A stretch of DNA of 64,000 bases, from assembly GCA_016617855.1 (NCBI GenBank), contig JAECUM010003302.1, forward strand, positions 1-64,000. The letters run 5' to 3'. A program made the translations under genes and the position numbers. The notes under the pieces were generated by a model that was given only the letters and a program-made list of their open reading frames with translations, did not search any database and was not told the origin of the DNA. This document shows positions 21,858 through 33,008 of the stretch, in pieces (positions within the stretch are counted from its first letter, which is position 1; every line of letters starts with the position of its first letter). Source of the DNA: Megalonaias nervosa (Eukaryota; Mollusca; Bivalvia; Unionida; Unionidae).

Positions 21858-23692
21858 TTAGAGTTTGCGTTTCGCACTCGGCTTATTTGATGGTGTTCTA
21901 GACCTTTCTGCCCGCTTTCTTCGAATTTGGTTCGGCTTCCGACCTGCAGAAGGTGTTCTGGTTAAAGTTCTTTTGCCAGCTATTGAGTACATCATATTTG
22001 GATGGTCTTTACCGCAATCAGTGAAAAATCTTTTTTTTTTCACGTTGTTCTTCCGTCATTCTGGCCCAGTGATCAATGTCGACAAGGTGGTGCAAATATC
22101 TTTCACTGAAGCGATAATTATCCATGTTTCTCAGGGAACGACATCTCTCTTCCTGCTCACTGGTCACTAATTGCTGAAGCAGTTTGACAAACTTTGGTAA
22201 TTCAGCTAGCTTCCATTTTGTGGCCGATTTTAGGATGTTATTTGCACTCTCGGAGTTGTTGTTGTCCATGTGCTTGTAATTTTGCCGTTGTTCGCCGGAT
22301 CTATGGCGTGTTCTTTGAGCATTGGATACAATCTTGTATCAAAGTAGGTGTGGAACTTTCTTTCGCAGGCATGCGAGTCTTTGTCATCGATGACGGAACA
22401 TAATTGGTTTAGTCTTTCTTGGTGGGTGTCAACGTCTGTTTTTGTACAAGACCATTTGAGCCAAACACTAAATCAAGGACTTCCTGGCGATCTTTTAACG
22501 GAAACCCAACTATATCTTCCATTTGTCTGTTTGCGCTCTCCTCTAGATGGCGAGTACAAAGAACGTGTGTGCTACCAGGCAAACAACGTTTTATAGCGGT
22601 ATTGAATGCCAATTCCTAATCTCTGCCGATTGTCAGTAACTCGAGCTGGTTGTCTGTCAGGTTGTCAGCGACGTCATGGAGGAATGCAGAATATGCCTTG
22701 GTGCTGGAGTTGGTATGGATGAAAGTTGGGCCGAACATAAGCGGATGGTCATCTCTATATCGTCTTTTAACGGATAGGTCTTTGAAAACTGTCGGAGTCA
22801 CATGAAAATCACCAAGGTTGTAGGTCTTGTCCATTGCGAAGAACGCTACCGCCTTCAATACAGCAGAACCTCTCAATGTATGTGATATGTTGTTCGTTGT
22901 AACGAGTCACGACTGGTGTTGTAAGCCATTTATATGTTTCACAGTTTGAACAAATTTGCTTGTTTTGATCATTTCTTCCACACAAACAGTATGGTCGCCG
23001 ATGTTCCCTGATTTGGATGGGCTGTGCTTTATTCTTATTATTGAATGTTTAATATTTCGGAGTTGTTTCTCGCTTCTTGGATGCTGGTAATCGTCATTTC
23101 ATTCAGAATTTACTATTATCTCTACTTCCTTCACCCCTTTGTGCTCTAATTCGTTTGCTAATCTTTCTCTAACGGTAGGTTTTGTTCTAATGTATATGAC
23201 ATTTTTTGACGGATGTTTCACGGATGCATGATACGTTCTGGACGAGAATTTTCCAATGTATTCGGCAAGCGCGATGTTGGTTGCAATATCAGGAAGGGGA
23301 TTACCAGCTTTCTGGAACCACGTTATCCTCCGTTTGAACTGATCAGTTCCTGACGGAGAGCTCGTTACAGTTTGGTAAATTCTGTGAACGTGTATAATCT
23401 CGTTTGCTAATGGTTGTTGTTGCAATGGCTCGTATGTGCGCATTTTGTTGACGTTTCTCTCTACGCAGTACACATCTTGGCGTTTAACAATCATCAAGAG
23501 AGTGCCATTTCTTTCAATAAATGTTGTGGATGGTGATGCACACTTAGCCCAAGCGCCACAGTCGTCCCAGAACTCGGATCTTTTCCCCGAAGAACGTTTC
23601 ATGATGTTGTCGACGTTACGGATAATAAAATAAATGCCGTTTTTTCTTCCAGATGGGATCTCTTGTAGAACAACCTGTGAATCTTTCATCAC
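21858..23692 (-). pseudogene. MULE transposase, four in-frame stops and two frameshifts
   Basis: This would be the enzyme that cuts and moves the MULE. From 23,692 the frame runs through an N-terminal module typical of animal MULE proteins (FWDDCGAWAKC, MRTYEPLQQQP, FKRRITWF). Next comes the transposase core: FFAMDKTYNLGDFHVTPTVF with the likely first catalytic Asp, MFGPTFIHTNSSTKAYSAFL, then ELLTIGRD and HVLCTRHLEESANRQ, the usual Cys/His segment. Stops in this one frame are at 23,099, 22,907, 22,616 and 22,409. The frame then shifts near 22,265, entering NNNSESANNILKSATKWK, and again in an A-run near 22,035. It ends in a basic tail at 21,858. The long conserved frame argues for decay by point changes rather than rearrangement. 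Confidence 0.85.
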
Positions 23693-24990
23693 GTCCGTTC
23701 AGCAATACGCTGACCAAACCGCTACAAAAACCGATGCAATCTGACAGACTGTTTAAGGTCAATTAAATACACCATAACTGCCTTGTTACTAGTTTTTCAT
23801 TGCGTTGTAGAATAATACTCAGGCATATCTTCGCAGATATCCAGAGCAAACCTGATTAAGTAGAATAATGTATTTAACTGCAACATTCCAATCTATTTTT
23901 TTATTAGAACCATAGATTAAATGTATTCTTTCATGCCAATAATAATGATATTGTAGGTCTTTCTTTTGTATATATGTTCATATTTTGAGCCAATGCTTGA
24001 CCAAACATCATCTAATCTTGCCATGAATTGGTTTTTAAATGTAAGCAACAAACACACTCTCTGTGTAGTTATACTTTAAGATAGTTCCGATGACAGTAGT
24101 ATTAAAACAAACACATACGTATGAATGCGATAATAGTGGCACACGCACACAGTTCATTTAAATGTTAAAGTAGCACCAGTCCTCATTGGCCTACGCGTCA
24201 CTTTAAGTAGATGTAAAAATAAACATTTAAAGGCTAGTGCTGAAACATTGTCTTTACAAAAACATTTTCATTTCTTTGGCAAGGTTATGTGCATTTATAT
24301 TGTATCAAAAGAATAACTGAACAAGTCACCTTTAGGAACATTGAGTTCATACAATGACATGCAACTACCTTCGTGGTGAGAAATTGTACACATGCTGAAA
24401 ATTAGACTTAATATTAGTCGAATCTACCTTAAAGGTCACTACTGACAAAACAATTTATTGTTGTGTAATCGCATGTTTTTATTGTCTTATTTGTATCCAA
24501 AAAATCCCTAAAATTTTAAATTGTCCCATAAAATTAAAAAAACGACAAGTGATATTTAGCTATTACTGGGTCATTTATAGTTATCGAAATGGCTTATACT
24601 AAAGTAAAACAAATACAGGAAAAATGTATGTACTTTTATATTTTGTTGATTCTTTTTGTAATTATACTACACCAAGCAAAGCTGGAAACACAGATCAATG
24701 AAATAAATAAAATGTAAGAAGCAAACGGAATTCTGAAATTTTCCCTTGGACAAAGAGGAGGTAATTCTGCAAAGTCCTCTCAAGTGTAGTGTACTACGGG
24801 TGTGTAAACCTGTGTCCCCGTAGTGTATGCCATTTACTACATGTGTCATCCCCTCCCCCCATGAATATGGAAAACACATCATATGAGTCTAATAAAAATG
24901 TAGTTTTTCAAAATATCTAGACACCGAGGATATGTTTTTGTTTAAAATCAAACAAATCCTCTATGAAGGAAGTGTATAAATGCTTTCCTT
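23693..24990. other. MULE interior without recognised genes
   Basis: AT-rich sequence between the transposase start and the tandem repeat at 25.0 kb. A short frame at 24,882-24,667 is not recognised. Confidence 0.4.
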
Positions 24991-25055
24991 GAGGTGGACC
25001 TCCTAATGTATGTGGATTTACAAGGTCCTCCTAATGTAGGTAATGCTTGTATGTA

Positions 25056-25095
<40 letters not shown>

Positions 25096-25184
25096 GTACT
25101 GAAATGTAGCAGTCGGTGATTTATGTACCTCCTAATGTATGTGGATTCACAAGGTCCTCCTAATGTAGGTAATGCTTGTATGTA

Positions 25185-25218
<34 letters not shown>

Positions 25219-25238
25219 GTACTGAAATGTAGCAGTCG
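24991..25238. repeat. Tandem duplication (about 125 bp unit) with (GT)n in each unit
   Basis: Two units each read ACCTCCTAATGTATGTGGAT, AAGGTCCTCCTAATGTAGGT, a (GT)n run, then GTTGTACTGAAATGTAGCAG. The GT runs differ in length (about 34 and 30 bp). Confidence 0.88.
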
Positions 25239-25805
25239 GTGATTTATGTCTTCTATCCGATTAAGGCCAATATTAAGAAAATATTATATCAAGATACGTT
25301 AGGTAGTTGCGATATAGTTCGTTTAGAATGTTTAACTGATTATCATCTAAGTCGTTATATGTGATTCCATTCACACAGGAATATCCTAAAATCTAAACGA
25401 GCGCATGTTATCTTCTTAAACCAGGAATATTTTATTATACAGGAAATGTATCTTGTTATCTGCACCATGATATCAAGAGTGCCTTTTAGCCATTCTCTAA
25501 ATATGTCATAGGATTTTATATGTATACAAATCACAACGACTTCAGATACTTAGGTAACATTATGGCATCATGTTTAATACATTTTAGAGTTTATTAATCA
25601 AGTTAGATGTTCCGATGCATGAAGTACACTTAACTTTCACATTTAAAAAAACTATTGCACTTTTCTTGACTCTGTAGAGTTGCCTGTTTCCTCGAGAGAC
25701 ATTATCTTAATGCAGTTATTTTCATTGATGTAAGAAGACACCATATCATTAATACAGCCTTACAAGAGAAATGAATAAATTAGGTAAGAAGAAAAAGGCA
25801 CTTAC
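25239..25805. other. No recognised feature
   Basis: AT-rich MULE interior without a supported gene. Confidence 0.4.
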
Positions 25806-25871
25806 CTCACTGTAAATACAATCCGTCTTACAATCCTGAGAACAAACAGAACAAGTATCTTCGACATTTTT
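25806..25871 (-). other. Possible 66-nt cysteine-rich exon
   Basis: On the minus strand GATTAACAG precedes and GTAAGTG follows a 66-nt stretch open in the frame KNVEDTCSVCSQDCKTDC. The cysteine spacing C-x2-C-x3-C-x3-C is eye-catching. A 22-codon open stretch between splice-like words can easily arise by chance, and the site lies inside a transposon. Only weakly supported. Confidence 0.15.
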
Positions 25872-26094
25872 CTGTTAATCCAATTTAGGCGAATGAATGC
25901 AGTTTCCTTCCATAGAGACTTCAAAGTCAATATCCTTTTATAATATGACATTTAATAAAATATAATTTTAAAAAGATATACTGATAATATTATGTATATT
26001 TATTTCATATATATACATTATATGAAATGTATAATTCTTCTTACATTTCATAAAATCCAAGTAGTGATTGAAACCGTGGTAAGGACCCCATTTG

Positions 26095-26400
26095 CTAAAA
26101 GAACCTATAAATACTCGTTATTAAAACTATATGTTAAATGATTTTGAAAATCAGTTATTACACATTATAATTTCATTTGTGAAATAGAAATACTGATTGC
26201 AGCTGATAATAAAACATAGTCGATCCATTTCGCAGATAAGTAAGTCCTTTACGCGAAAAGGGTACCATTCTCAAAAAGGATCTTTTTGGAAATACTTTAT
26301 ATACAAAAAAGATATATTAAATCCTATGCAGAAAGAGGTATTGCACAATATAATTTAATCTGCGAAACAGAATTATTAATTGAAACTGAAAATCTAAATC
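26095..26400. repeat. Diverged direct repeat, about 190 bp unit
   Basis: Two neighbouring stretches align loosely (CAGTTATTACACATTATAAT versus GGTATTGCACAATATAATTT, then GCAGCTGA versus GAAACTGA contexts). It looks like an old tandem duplication, partly overlapping the start of the Penelope-like insertion. Confidence 0.45.
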
Positions 26401-26417
26401 AAAATAATCGGGTCGGT

Positions 26418-26419
<2 letters not shown>

Positions 26420-26502
<83 letters not shown>
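26420..26502. repeat. (AT)n microsatellite
   Basis: A nearly perfect AT run of about 83 bp immediately before the Penelope-like fragment. Confidence 0.95.
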
Positions 26503-26507
<5 letters not shown>

Positions 26508-26539
26508 AAATTTTAGAATTGTGATTAAAAAAATAACAC

Positions 26540-28118
26540 AAACGCCGATAATTCTGTGCAACTAGTTTCGCATTTACTGCATGCTTCATAATTCTTTAGT
26601 GTTTTACAACCTGTAATGAAATCGCTTCCTTCATACATTAAAGATACTACTGATTTCATTAAAAAGTTGAAGTCTATTCCACAGCTATCTGACAACTCAA
26701 TCCTGGTATCATTAGATGTAACATCACTATATACCAACATTCCGCATTCACATGGTATTGAAGCGTGTAAATATTTTCTTGATAGCAATCCTAATAATAG
26801 CACAATATCGAGTGAATATATTTGTAAAATAATAAAACTGATTTAGGAAAATAATTATTTCCACTTTAATAACACAAATTATACACAAATAATGGATACG
26901 GCAATGGGTAGTCCTATGGCTCCTTCATACGCTTCCCTTTTCATCGGTAAATTAGTAAAAGATTTTCTTCAAAACGAAACGTTTAATCCATCTGTTTGGT
27001 TTAGATTTTTACATGACATCTTGATGATCTGGAACCCTTCATCAGAAGAACTGAAAAAAATTCATTGATCGCCTAAATCATTTTCAACCGACGATTAAAT
27101 TTACTTATACTGCATCTAGTAAGCAAGTTTTATTTTTAGATGTAAATGTAATAAAGATATTGATAACACTATCTCTACAAATATTCATGTATCCACCAAT
27201 ACATGGAATATTCTTCATGTCATCCCATGTCATGTAAAAACGGTATACCATATAGCCAGGCCATGTCAAGTAAAAACGGTATACCATATAGCCAGGCCAA
27301 AAGATACAGACGTATTATTTCCGATGATTGTCAATTACAAAATTCGTCGAATGAATTAAAAACATATTTCCAGAATAGAAATTATCCTACACATATAATT
27401 GATTATGCGCTGAACAACGCCAGTAATCTTACTCAACACGAGGCTTTAAACACAGCAAAATGTACAATATAGAAAAATATAATTCCTTTCACAATACAAT
27501 ATAATCCTTCATTACCTAATATAGGCCTTATAATTAATGAATATTGGAGTCTCTTAAATTTATCAAATAAAAACAGCGTAAAAACACGTTACAAAAATAA
27601 CCCATATCTTGCTTATAGAAAACCCATGAATTTGCAAGATTTTTTAATTAGAACTAAACAGATAGAAAATAAAAAAGATATTTTTCATCGTCTAAATGTA
27701 ACAGACATCGGTGCTCTCAATGTACAAATATAAGAGAAAGTACTTCTTTTAGCAGCGCTAATACAAAAGAGGTATTTTCTCTACGTTATAACACTAAATG
27801 CGTATCAACTGATGTGATTTATTTGATAACCTGTAAAAAATGTAACATGCAATATGTTGGATAAACACTTCAACAAGTTTTCAAGAGAATGAATAATCAT
27901 CGCTTTCATATAAAAATTATAGAGATCCTCAGTACTCCACTAATATTTCAATACATTTTAATACCAATAATCAATCTCTACACGAGTTTTCTTTCATGCC
28001 AGTAGATATTGTGCATGGAGACATGAATAGACTCATAAAAGAAAGTTATTGGATTCATAAGTTAGATACTTTGTATCCTAATGGCCTTAATACCAAGGCG
28101 GTATATAAAATTGTATAA
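26540..28118 (+). pseudogene. Penelope-like element: RT and GIY-YIG endonuclease, decayed
   Basis: Penelope-like elements carry an RT related to telomerase and a GIY-YIG endonuclease. Here RT motifs are KSLPSYIKDTTDFIKKLKSI, then LVSLDVTSLYTNIPH (motif A), TAMGSPMAPSYASLFI (motif B) and a motif C read as FRFLHDILMIW, where the usual first catalytic Asp is replaced. At 27,203-27,470 the connector region carries a 12-codon duplication (KNGIPYSQA twice). The endonuclease part has DVIYLITCKKCNMQYVG with a stop just after, then a frameshift, and the usual ending (YWIHKLDTLYPNGLN) at about 28,090. The N-terminal part of the element is missing. It lies inside the MULE. Confidence 0.88.
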
Positions 28119-28134
28119 AATGTTAATTAAAACA

Positions 28135-28149
28135 ATGATATATTGTATA
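28135..28149. repeat. Left target duplication of the RTE-like LINE
   Basis: ATGATATATTGTATA here corresponds to ATGATATGTTGTATA at 29,510-29,524 (14 of 15 identical). The right copy overlaps the element's (ATG)n tail, so the exact boundary is uncertain. Confidence 0.65.
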
Positions 28150-29509
28150 AGAGAATGGAGAATGGCCCACCACATGGACTCAGTTCTTGGTCATCGTGCT
28201 CTCCAAGAAAGGAAACCTACAGCTATGCCAAAACGACAGAACCATCAGTCTGATCAGTCACCCGAGAAAAGTCATGCTGAAGATAATTCTCAACAGACTA
28301 AAGCCTCAAGCAGAGAAAATTATTGCTGAAGAGCAGGTAGGCTTCCGAGCAGGAAGGAGCACCACAGAACAAATCTTCAATCTCAGACTCCTTTGTGAGA
28401 AATACTTTCAGCATCAGCAGAATCTATACCACGTCTTTATAGATTTATAAAAGGCCTTTGATAGGGTATGGCGTACGGCCTTATGGGCAACTATGAGGAA
28501 GTACAACATCAGCTCAACCTGGTGCAGGTTGTTGAGTACCTCTATGACAAAGCCACCAGTGCTGTCCTCATCAATGGCAGCAGAGGAGATTGGTTTCGAA
28601 CAACAGTCACTCTTCAAGATTTTCCTGCAAAGGATCATGGAGAATGCCTTGCATGACCACATGGCCACTGTCAGCATCGGAGGAAGAACAACCACCAACC
28701 TTCGCTTCGCAGGTAATATTGATGGTTTAGCAGGAGATAAAAAAGAACGGGTTGACATGGTTGAGCTCCTCGACACAACCTCAACAGAATACGGTATGGA
28801 GATTAGCGCCGAAAAAACCAAACTGATGACAGACAACAATAACGGCATCAGTGCAGAAATAAAGGTCAGTGGACAGAAGCTGAAAAGAGTCACAAGCTTC
28901 AAGTAATTGGGATCAATTATCACAGATGAGGGCTCCAAACCAGAACTACATTGCAGGATTGCCCAGACAACAGCAGCAATAATAAGGTTGAGACTAATAT
29001 GGAAAGATACCAACATTGCTTTTGGTTCCAAAGTAAGGCTGATGCGCTCAGTTGTCATATTCATCTTTCTGTATGCTTGTGAAACATGGACGCTCACATC
29101 AGATCTACAAAGGAGGATTCAAATCTTCGAAATGAGATGCTAGCGCAGGATCTTGGGCATCTCATACATTGACCATGTAACCAACGAAGAACTCCACAAC
29201 AGAATCCAACGAGCCATCGGATCCGATGAAGACCTCTTGACCACTGTAAAAAAGCGTAAACTGAAGTGATACGGTCATGTCTCAAAATCATCTGGACTGG
29301 CAAAAACAATCTGGCAAGGCACATTGCGAGGGTGCAAAAGAAGAGGCAGACAGAAAAAGAGGTGGGACGACAACATTAAGGAGTGGACAGGCATGGGATT
29401 TGGAGATTCCCAAAGGGCAGGAGAGAACAGGGAAAGATGGAGAATTGGTTATAAAGTCAACTGTGGTGCCCCAGCGACCTCTTGGGTTAAGGGATTGATG
29501 ATGATGATG
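28150..29509 (+). pseudogene. 5'-truncated RTE-like LINE, RT region
   Basis: The reading frame, with stops, gives RT motifs EEQVGFRAGRSTTEQIFNLR and LYHVFIDL (motif A, then a stop in place of the next residue). The motif C region reads NLRFAGNIDGLAGD, in which the two catalytic Asp of FADD are lost. Further on come ITDEGSKPELHCRIAQTTAA, YACETWTLTSDLQRR and a C-terminal GRQKKRWDDNIKEWTGMGF. These match endonuclease-reverse transcriptases common in invertebrate genomes. It ends in a (TGATGATG)n tail, a common 3' end for RTE elements. The upstream endonuclease is absent, so it is a 5'-truncated insertion into the 3' part of the Penelope-like element. Confidence 0.82.
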
Positions 29510-29727
29510 ATGATATGTTGTATATCCTTTATAAAAATGTAAGTGTATGTATGAATGTTTGTCTCTATTTTATTATTTTACTATAATTTTAAATGAACTT
29601 CTAGCCATCGAAGATAACTTTTCGAAATTTTCGCATTATTTATGTAACTCTTCGTAAATATTTGCAACGTTTCGTAACTTTTCGCAACTTTCCACTTTTC
29701 GTAACTTTTCGCATTTTATTCATACCG

Positions 29728-29815
29728 ATCACAACCTCTGTACGTGACATTGAATGTGATGCAACTCGACGACCATTTCAAGCATTCAGTCAAACCGCAT
29801 TACACGTTTATAAAG
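29728..29815. repeat. Repeat R1, right half
   Basis: It resumes the R1 sequence broken at 21,126, starting with the second ATCACAACC and continuing GTACGTGACATTG...CATTCAGTCAAACCGC...GTTTATAAA, as at 815-930. Confidence 0.85.
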
Positions 29816-29829
29816 GGTCCTACTAAATA

Positions 29830-31340
29830 CTGCTAAGCCTGATCAAGCCCGACAAAGCCACACAAAGCCCCACAAAACCATGCAAAGTCAAATTTAAACA
29901 AGTGTATTTATATTGTTTATTATATTGATGAATATATTTCACTAGCCGAAAGACTAGAGTTCAACATATTTATGCAGAATTAAATGACCGAAAATTGGGC
30001 GACAAAGTTCGTAATCTGATAATGACAAAGTAATAACAAAGTCTTACAAAGTCATATGTAAACTGTTTATTACTTTATAAATTGTTCATTTAGCTTATTA
30101 TCTAAAGATAATGCAATTTTTCAATATATCCTAATCACACAAAGCCAGACAAAGTCATACAAAGCCTGACAAATCCTCACAAAATCTGACACAGTCATAC
30201 AAATCATATTAGACAAGTGTATTTATAGTGTAAATTATATTGACGAATAAATTAACCAGACTGAAGGATTAGTTTTCAACATAATTAATTATGCTGAATT
30301 AAATAACCGAATAAAATTTTGCGGCAAAGTTCGAATTTGAATAATGACAAATTCGTACGTAAAATGTTTATTATTTTATAAATTGTTCATTTGAATGATT
30401 ATCGAAAGAAAATGCAATATTTCTATATGTCCTAATTATACAAAGCCTGACAAAGTCATACAAAGCCCGACAAAGCCACACAAAGCCTGACAGAGTCGTT
30501 CAAAGTCATATCAGACAAATGTATATTGTAAATTATATTGACGAATAAATTAACCAAACGGAAGGACTAGTTTCAACATAATTATAAATAATAATAAAGT
30601 GCTGATAAAGTCCGAGAAAACCATATTTGAAATGTTTGTTATTTTATACACTGTTCATTAGACTGATTATCTAAACATAAGTTGACAAACTCAACAAACT
30701 TTTCGATGTTTCATAAGAAAGGCATACAAAGCCTGACAAAGTCATACAAAGTGATAATAGACCGCTCCGGTGACCTAGTGGTTAGAGCGTCCTCCTCGGA
30801 TGTGGAAGGTCGCGGGTTCGAACCCCGGCCGATTCATACCAAAGACTTTAAAAAATAGAACTAACAGCTGCCTCGCTTGGCGCTCAGCATTAAGAGGTTA
30901 GTGTTAGGACTGGTCGACCTGGTGTCAGGATAATGTGACTGGGTGGGACATCATGTCACATGTTTGCGGCATGATGCCCCAGTGCTAGACATCACTATAA
31001 ACTGTCACACTGCAGACATCATAGCGATATGACTGCAAAATTGTTAAAGCTACGTTAAACATCTAAATCTAAATCACACAAAGTGATAATAAAAATGTGT
31101 ACAATTGTTGTATGGTGTTTTTGCCGCATAAATTACAAAAGAAAAATGTTGGATTTACTACGCACACCATAATGAATGACTGGTAATTGGGAGACAAATT
31201 CCAAATTTACTGCATCTCAAAAAAGGCATACAGAACATGATAAAGACTTAACTGGAATGTTTATTATTTTGAAATGCCTGGTTATGAATAACTATCGACA
31301 AAAATGGTTGTTTTTCACACAGGGACACAATGTCATAAAA
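29830..31340. repeat. Tandem array, about 300 bp monomers
   Basis: Monomers begin near 29,830, 30,135 and 30,440, and a partial one near 30,725 is interrupted by the SINE at 30,760-31,077. They share the words ACAAAGCCTGACAAAGTCAT, TTATATTGACGAATAAATTA and a conserved AT-rich block. The monomers differ from each other at many positions. Confidence 0.75.
30746..31091 (+). mobile_element. Intact tRNA-derived SINE with 14-bp target duplication
   Basis: The SINE proper is 30,760-31,077 (318 bp). The tRNA-like head has TGACCTAGTGGTTAGAGCG (A-box region) and GGTTCGAACCCC (B box), so it keeps an internal RNA polymerase III promoter. The body includes AGCTGCCTCGCTTGGCGCTC and GTGTCAGGATAATGTGACTG, and the 3' end is ACATCTAAATCTAAATCAC. 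ACAAAGTGATAATA flanks it at 30,746-30,759 and 31,078-31,091. This is the best reference copy of the family here. It inserted into the tandem array. Confidence 0.92.
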
Positions 31341-31963
31341 TGGCTTAATATAAATGTGTTAGTTGAGTTAAAGCTGGCGCGGTCCTTCTCACCTACTTGT
31401 GATTGTAACAGGCGTTGACGCGTGTTAATGGAATACAGTAGCACTTCACTACCATATGACGTAAATTTTATATCAACAGTAAGTAATCTCCAGTATTGTA
31501 AGTTTAAAAACGTTTTCATCCTTGTACTGAGTTAAACAGCTAATTAAAAAAATAATGATCATAGACAAAGCAAACATTTTCTAATTCTTACATTCATTGA
31601 TATAAATTTGGTATCAACACTTCATATTTTCGAATATTGCAAGCAATTGCCATGTATTTGCCCTTCGTGATCCTGTCATTTTTTTCCCCAACACTTAACG
31701 TAATTAAATATTTGTATTAATTGACACGAGGATGTTTCACTGTCAAACAAAAGGAGAAAGAGTAGAATTAGCAAATAAGAAAATTCAACCTCCATTTGGG
31801 AAGATATTTGTATAAGCTTACACTAACCGTAATTAAATATTTTTAGAATGTTACAATATTGTACAAGAAATGATAAAAAGAAAATGTTTGAGAAAATGCA
31901 TGATTTAATATTTAACGTAATTCACAATAGTTATATATGTCTTTGCGGTGTTTAGTAGGACCG

Positions 31964-32562
31964 ATACCTATTGGGAACGAAACTTAAAGGGGGGGGGGGA
32001 CACTGCACGTAGTCAAAGAAACAACGCGATAATAATTAGAGCTAGTAACCGCAAAAAATTTTGTAAGGGGTATATCAAAACAAAATATTATATCCTTGCT
32101 ATTATTTGGAGAGAAAAAAATAATTATCTTGAGAAAATGAAAAGAAAATATTTCAGCTAATAAGACGATCACGGCCTCGAGAGAGAAACATATATTGGGC
32201 TGGATAAAAAACATTGAAACTGAAATTGCACCAAGTAACCTACAAGAATATTGTTCGTCATAACGGTACGTGTACACTTCCCTTGGGACCTATCTGAAGT
32301 GTTTATATAATCAATGATACAAAGTTGCAATTCCGGTCGACACAGTAGGGTAAATGGCTTGGTTACGCGACACACATATGTAATGTATTTAAGGCTTTGT
32401 TGTTGTTGTTGTATCTTAAACCTTTTATATGGTTCTAAAAATCGAGTATTATTAATTGAATGGGATGTGATTTCATTGACTCGGTCAATACACAGATGCC
32501 CGTAGTCAGTCTAAACTCCGTTCAAAAGGAAAATATGTGCATTTGTATGTGATCTAAATAAA
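31964..32562. other. No recognised gene
   Basis: AT-rich sequence with a short G run at 31,990-31,999. No coding region is supported. Confidence 0.4.
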
Positions 32563-32688
32563 ATATATGTATAGTATGTATGCTGTATCCATGATATACC
32601 ACTTGTTGTGCAAGCCTCGTTTCCTTTTAATGAAAAATTTATACATCTCTTAGTATATCATTGATACAGCGTACATACTATACATATG
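32563..32688. repeat. Foldback sequence, about 36-bp arms
   Basis: ATGTATAGTATGTATGCTGT and following bases at 32,563-32,599 are repeated inverted at 32,653-32,688, separated by about 53 bp, with few mismatches. The stretch can form a stem-loop and may be a small foldback element. Confidence 0.75.
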
Positions 32689-32959
32689 TTCTGCTAGTAC
32701 ACCGTTATTCTGGTCAGAAATATGTGTCTTTAAATCGTTTAAAAATAATCAAAATAAAATATGTGATAAAAGACAACCTTGCATTACCTCGGCTGGGCAG
32801 TTAAATATTTATATCAAGCTATTTGGCGTTTTCATACAATCTTTAACATTTGCCTATATGGGTTTTGGTATAATAAGCATTTTACTACTATTTTCATTTA
32901 CTAATTTATGATAAGTGAGTTTCTGTCATGTCGATACGGACAAACGCTTTTTGATAATC

Positions 32960-32960
32960 A

Positions 32961-33006
<46 letters not shown>
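32960..33006. repeat. (AAT)n microsatellite
   Basis: About 15 AAT units. Confidence 0.92.

Positions 33007-33008
<2 letters not shown>

Larger units (their letters stand above)
21127..29727 (-). mobile_element. Mutator-like DNA transposon (MULE), 8.6 kb with nested insertions
   Basis: The left end reads GGGTATGACTAAAGTGCGAA and the right end, reverse-complemented, reads GGTATGAATAAAATGCGAAA. The inverted repeat continues through a second GTTACGAAAAGT unit, about 35 bp with two mismatches. ATCACAACC flanks both sides (21,118-21,126 and 29,728-29,736), a 9-bp target duplication as typical for Mutator-like elements. The uninterrupted R1 copy at 674-960 reads through this point. A decayed MULE transposase lies on the minus strand at 23,692-21,858. 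A Penelope-like element and an RTE-like LINE occupy 26.5-29.5 kb. Without them the element would be about 5.5 kb. Confidence 0.88.
29815..31963. mobile_element. Putative TIR element carrying a CAAAGYC-rich tandem array
   Basis: The left end GGTCCTACTAAATACTGCTA has an imperfect inverted match at the right end (GGTCCTACTAAACACCGCAA on the minus strand, 31,962 downwards), with about 19 of 22 bases identical. Between them are three to four monomers of about 300 bp. Each has clusters of ACAAAGCC/ACAAAGTC words, then GACGAATAAATTAACCA, and then a TTATTTTATAAATTGTTCAT-like stretch. No protein is encoded. A target duplication was not established, so the element boundaries are tentative. Confidence 0.5.

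Noticed and set aside
30760..30840. Possible tRNA gene (A and B boxes)
   Set aside because: The tRNA-like part is the head of a SINE that recurs in five other places, with the same non-tRNA body behind it.
29830..31340. CRISPR-like array
   Set aside because: The monomers are about 300 bp and diverged, there are no short equal spacers and no cas genes, and the sequence is from an animal.
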